NCBI GenBank assembly: GCA_022661535.1
Contig: JAKULF010000006.1
Location: 2,537,001 to 2,601,000, forward strand
Direction: 5' to 3'
Source: Eutypa lata
Taxonomy: Eukaryota; Ascomycota; Sordariomycetes; Xylariales; Diatrypaceae
Length of the DNA stretch: 64,000 nucleotides
Part shown: positions 61,501 to 64,000 of the stretch, piece by piece
Layout: every line of letters starts with the position of its first letter
Position numbering within the stretch: position 1 is the stretch's first letter
Program-made: the position numbers and the translations under genes
The notes under the pieces: model-generated
What the model saw: only the letters and a program-made list of their open reading frames with translations
The model's database searches: none
What the model was told of the DNA's origin: nothing

Positions 61501-64000
61501 AATATTAATTATTTTAAAAAATATTTACTTAAATTATAAGTTTTATTTAATTAAAAGATTTTTCGTAAAAAATAAAAATTAAAAAAAAATTAAACTTTTT
61601 AACTTTATACTTAATTAAGTTTAAATCGAAAATAATCGCTTAATATAAATAAAGTTAAATTATAATTTAATTATAAAAAAATAATTATAAAACGAAATAA
61701 TATAAAAGTTAAATTTTAATTAATTCGTAATATATAAATAAATAATAAATATAATTAATAATACGTTTACGCGTATATATTTTTACTTTTAAAATTATAA
61801 CGGCATTAATAAAACCTTTTTATATATAACTTTTTATTATTATTATTACTCGAAAAGAAAAATCGTTTTTTATATTATTTTTTTCGAAATTATAACTTTA
61901 TTATTATTAAAAAATAAAATTATTTATTTACGTTTTAATATATTTATTTAATTAAATTTAAAATTAAGTTATTTTATTATACGTAAATTAAACGTAATAA
62001 CGTTATTTTAAAAAACGTTATTTATTATTTAAAATAAAGTTATTATATAATATAAATATATTTTTAAAGTTATTAATAAAATGCTTTATAATATTCGAAA
62101 AAAAAACTTTTTATTTAAAAGAATTTCGATATTATTCGAAAAAAACTTTATATAAATTCTTTTTATTATTTAAAAAAAAATAAAATCGCAAGTTATTTAA
62201 ACGTATTTATAATATTTCTTTATTTAATTATAATTAATTAAATTATTTTTAACGAAAAATATACGAATTTAATAAAACGATAAAAGAAATTATAAATTTA
62301 TTAAATAATTTCGAAATTTAAGTTATTATTTTAAATTTAATAAGTTAATATTAATTTTTTTCGAAATATAAAAATTTAAAATTATAAATTAATTATATAA
62401 ATATATTTATTTTTAAAATATATTAAATTATATTAATTATAATTTAACGATATTTGCTTTTAAATATATTTTATTAATATATAACGTTTTTATCGTTATT
62501 ATTAATAATAATTTATTAAATCGTTTTTTTAATATAATTAAAAAATATTTATTTTATTAAACGAGGTTTATAATTATATAAAAAGTTATATTATTTAAAA
62601 AAACGTTCGAAAAATAATTAACGAAAAAGAAAAATATAACGCTTGGTTTTAAAGCTTTAACGTCGATTTATTATTTATAAAGAAAATCGTTTTCGATATA
62701 TACCTTTTACGAAAAAAAATAAAAACGTTTCGTTTTTATAATAAAGTTTAATATTCGTCGTAAAGTAAACCTTTTCGTTATTAAATTAAATTAAGTTTTA
62801 TATAATCGTAAATTAAATTTTATTTTTTTTATTTTTAAAATTAACTTTAAATTTTATTCTTTTAATATTTTTATTATTTTTATTAAATTACGTTGTTTTT
62901 TTATAAATCTTTTTCGATATTTTTTTAAATAAAGTTTCGATTTTTTATTTAAAAGTAAAAAAGTTATAAATTAAGTTTTTAAATATAAAAAGCGTTATTT
63001 TATAAGTTATCTTTTTCTTTTTCGTTTTTTTAAAAGTATAATTTTTTTAAATTCGATTTAACGAAAATAAATAAAAGTTTATTTAAAGGTTTATTTTTAA
63101 TAAAGTATATTTGTTTTTTAAATTTTATTTAAACTTTTAATAAAGTTAAAGAAATTATTTATTATTTTAAAGTAAATTTATCGTTATAATCGTAATTAAT
63201 AAAAAGTGTTTTTTTTAACGATTTATTTAAGTTTTTTTAATAAAAACATTACTTTAAAAAGTTTTATTTAACTTTTTATAAAAAGATTAAAATTAATGCG
63301 ATTATTTTTCGATTTTTTTATTTTTAAATTTATTTAATAAAACTTTTTAATCTTTTTTTAATTTTTAATTTTATACTTTTTTTTAATTATAAAATTATTA
63401 ACGTTTTTTTTTAATAAAAAAACCTTTTTAACGATATTTTTAATCGATTTATAAAAGTAATTATAAATAATTTTTACATTACTTTTAAGATTTTATAAAA
63501 AAGTATTTAATTAATTTTTTCGTAAATAATTTTTAATATTTTTTTTATAAATATAATTTTTTTTTAATATATTTTTAAAAATATAATTTTTAACGAGGTT
63601 TATTATAACGATTTAAATAATTTTTTATAATTAAAGATTCGTTAATAATATCGAATTTATAACGTTAATAAATAAGTTAAAAATTATCTTACGTTAATCG
63701 TTTTAATATTAAAAAGTTTTAATAAAAATATTTTAATTATTTTTAATATTTTTTAAAAGATTTATAATTTTAAAATTAAATTTTATATTTTTTAAATTTT
63801 TTTTATTCGTTATTTAATAATTAAAAAAATAATTTAAGTTTTATAAAAAAGTATTTATTTTTATTTAATAATATTTAATAAATAAAATAAAATCTTAATA
63901 TTATTAAAATAAAACGTAATTAAAAATAAAGATTAATAATTTAATATTTTTAAATTTTTTTTTAATTTTAATTATAACTTTAATAAAAATGCGTTTTTTT
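55550..64000. repeat. AT-rich RIP-type repeat island
   Basis: From about 55550 to the right edge the sequence is almost entirely A and T. For example, 58021-58080 has 6 G/C out of 60 and no CA or TG. Throughout, remaining C is mostly in CG or CT, and CA and TG are very rare, while TA is abundant. That is the dinucleotide pattern left by fungal repeat-induced point mutation (CpA to TpA on either strand). No open frame longer than a few dozen codons survives. The ancestral element, probably one or more transposons, cannot be named by eye. Tandem 136-bp units occupy the left part. The block continues past the window edge. Confidence 0.88.
56055..56760. repeat. 136-bp tandem repeat array within the AT-rich block
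   Basis: The anchor AAACGA/AAACGG-TTAAATAATA recurs at 56191, 56327, 56463 and 56599, exactly 136 bases apart each time, with the following text (CAAG, TTACGTTATAATAAATTAAA, TAATTTAATTAAATTTTAA) conserved between the first three. More diverged units flank it at about 56060 and 56735. All copies carry AT-enriching changes, so the repeats predate or accompanied RIP. Confidence 0.85.

Noticed and set aside
55550..64000. Possible mitochondrial DNA insertion
   Set aside because: Very AT-rich, but the near absence of CA and TG with CG retained fits RIP rather than mitochondrial composition, and no mitochondrial gene is recognisable.

Overview
This window is nuclear DNA of a filamentous ascomycete (Pezizomycotina). 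The evidence is short 50-140 nt GT-AG introns in most genes, a fungal gene set (PIM1/Lon, PMS1, BST1, FAA1, NCS1, CDC45), STAND/ankyrin and HET-type genes, and a terminal AT-rich block with the signature of repeat-induced point mutation (RIP). No species call is possible from sequence alone.

Layout. 0-2.5 kb: 5' part of a large protein kinase gene (minus strand, cut by the left edge). 2.5-7.1 kb: long gene-poor stretch. 7.1-10.5 kb: mitochondrial Lon protease (minus). 11.0-12.0 kb: HET-family pseudogene (minus). 12.5-13.6 kb: zinc-type alcohol dehydrogenase/enoyl reductase (minus). 15.1-18.5 kb: mismatch-repair PMS1 (minus). 21.7-25.1 kb: GPI inositol-deacylase BST1 (plus). 26.4 kb: intron-containing tRNA-Phe (minus). 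27.7-28.6 kb: very GC-rich short-chain dehydrogenase (plus). 30.5-31.7 kb: RKM5-like protein lysine methyltransferase (minus). 33.4-35.6 kb: long-chain acyl-CoA synthetase FAA1 (plus). 36.9-40.6 kb: five-exon STAND N-terminal/ankyrin protein (minus). 42.3-43.3 kb: calcium sensor NCS1 (minus). 45.0-47.7 kb: replication factor CDC45 (minus).

From 48 kb the character changes to accessory DNA: a non-autonomous hAT-like element with an 8-bp target-site duplication (48.2-48.7 kb), an HNH nuclease gene (48.9-50.1 kb), a broken sirtuin (50.3-50.9 kb), a LaeA/UMTA-type methyltransferase with at least one unresolved reading-frame break (52.4-53.6 kb), pol III box-B-like sequences (about 54.9-55.4 kb) and finally about 8.4 kb of extremely AT-rich DNA, nearly free of CpA and TpG, containing 136-bp tandem repeats. 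I read the last block as a RIP-inactivated repeat island.

The core genes are housekeeping and not functionally linked: mitochondrial proteolysis, mismatch repair, GPI-anchor remodelling, fatty-acid activation, calcium signalling and replication initiation. The accessory genes (STAND/ankyrin protein, HET relic) belong to families tied to fungal non-self recognition. Two pseudogenes each carry a probable TGG-to-TAG change, consistent with G-to-A mutation. Exon models for PMS1, the STAND/ankyrin gene, NCS1, FAA1, Lon and the dehydrogenase were assembled by hand from splice sites and keep frame throughout; other junctions are flagged as uncertain.
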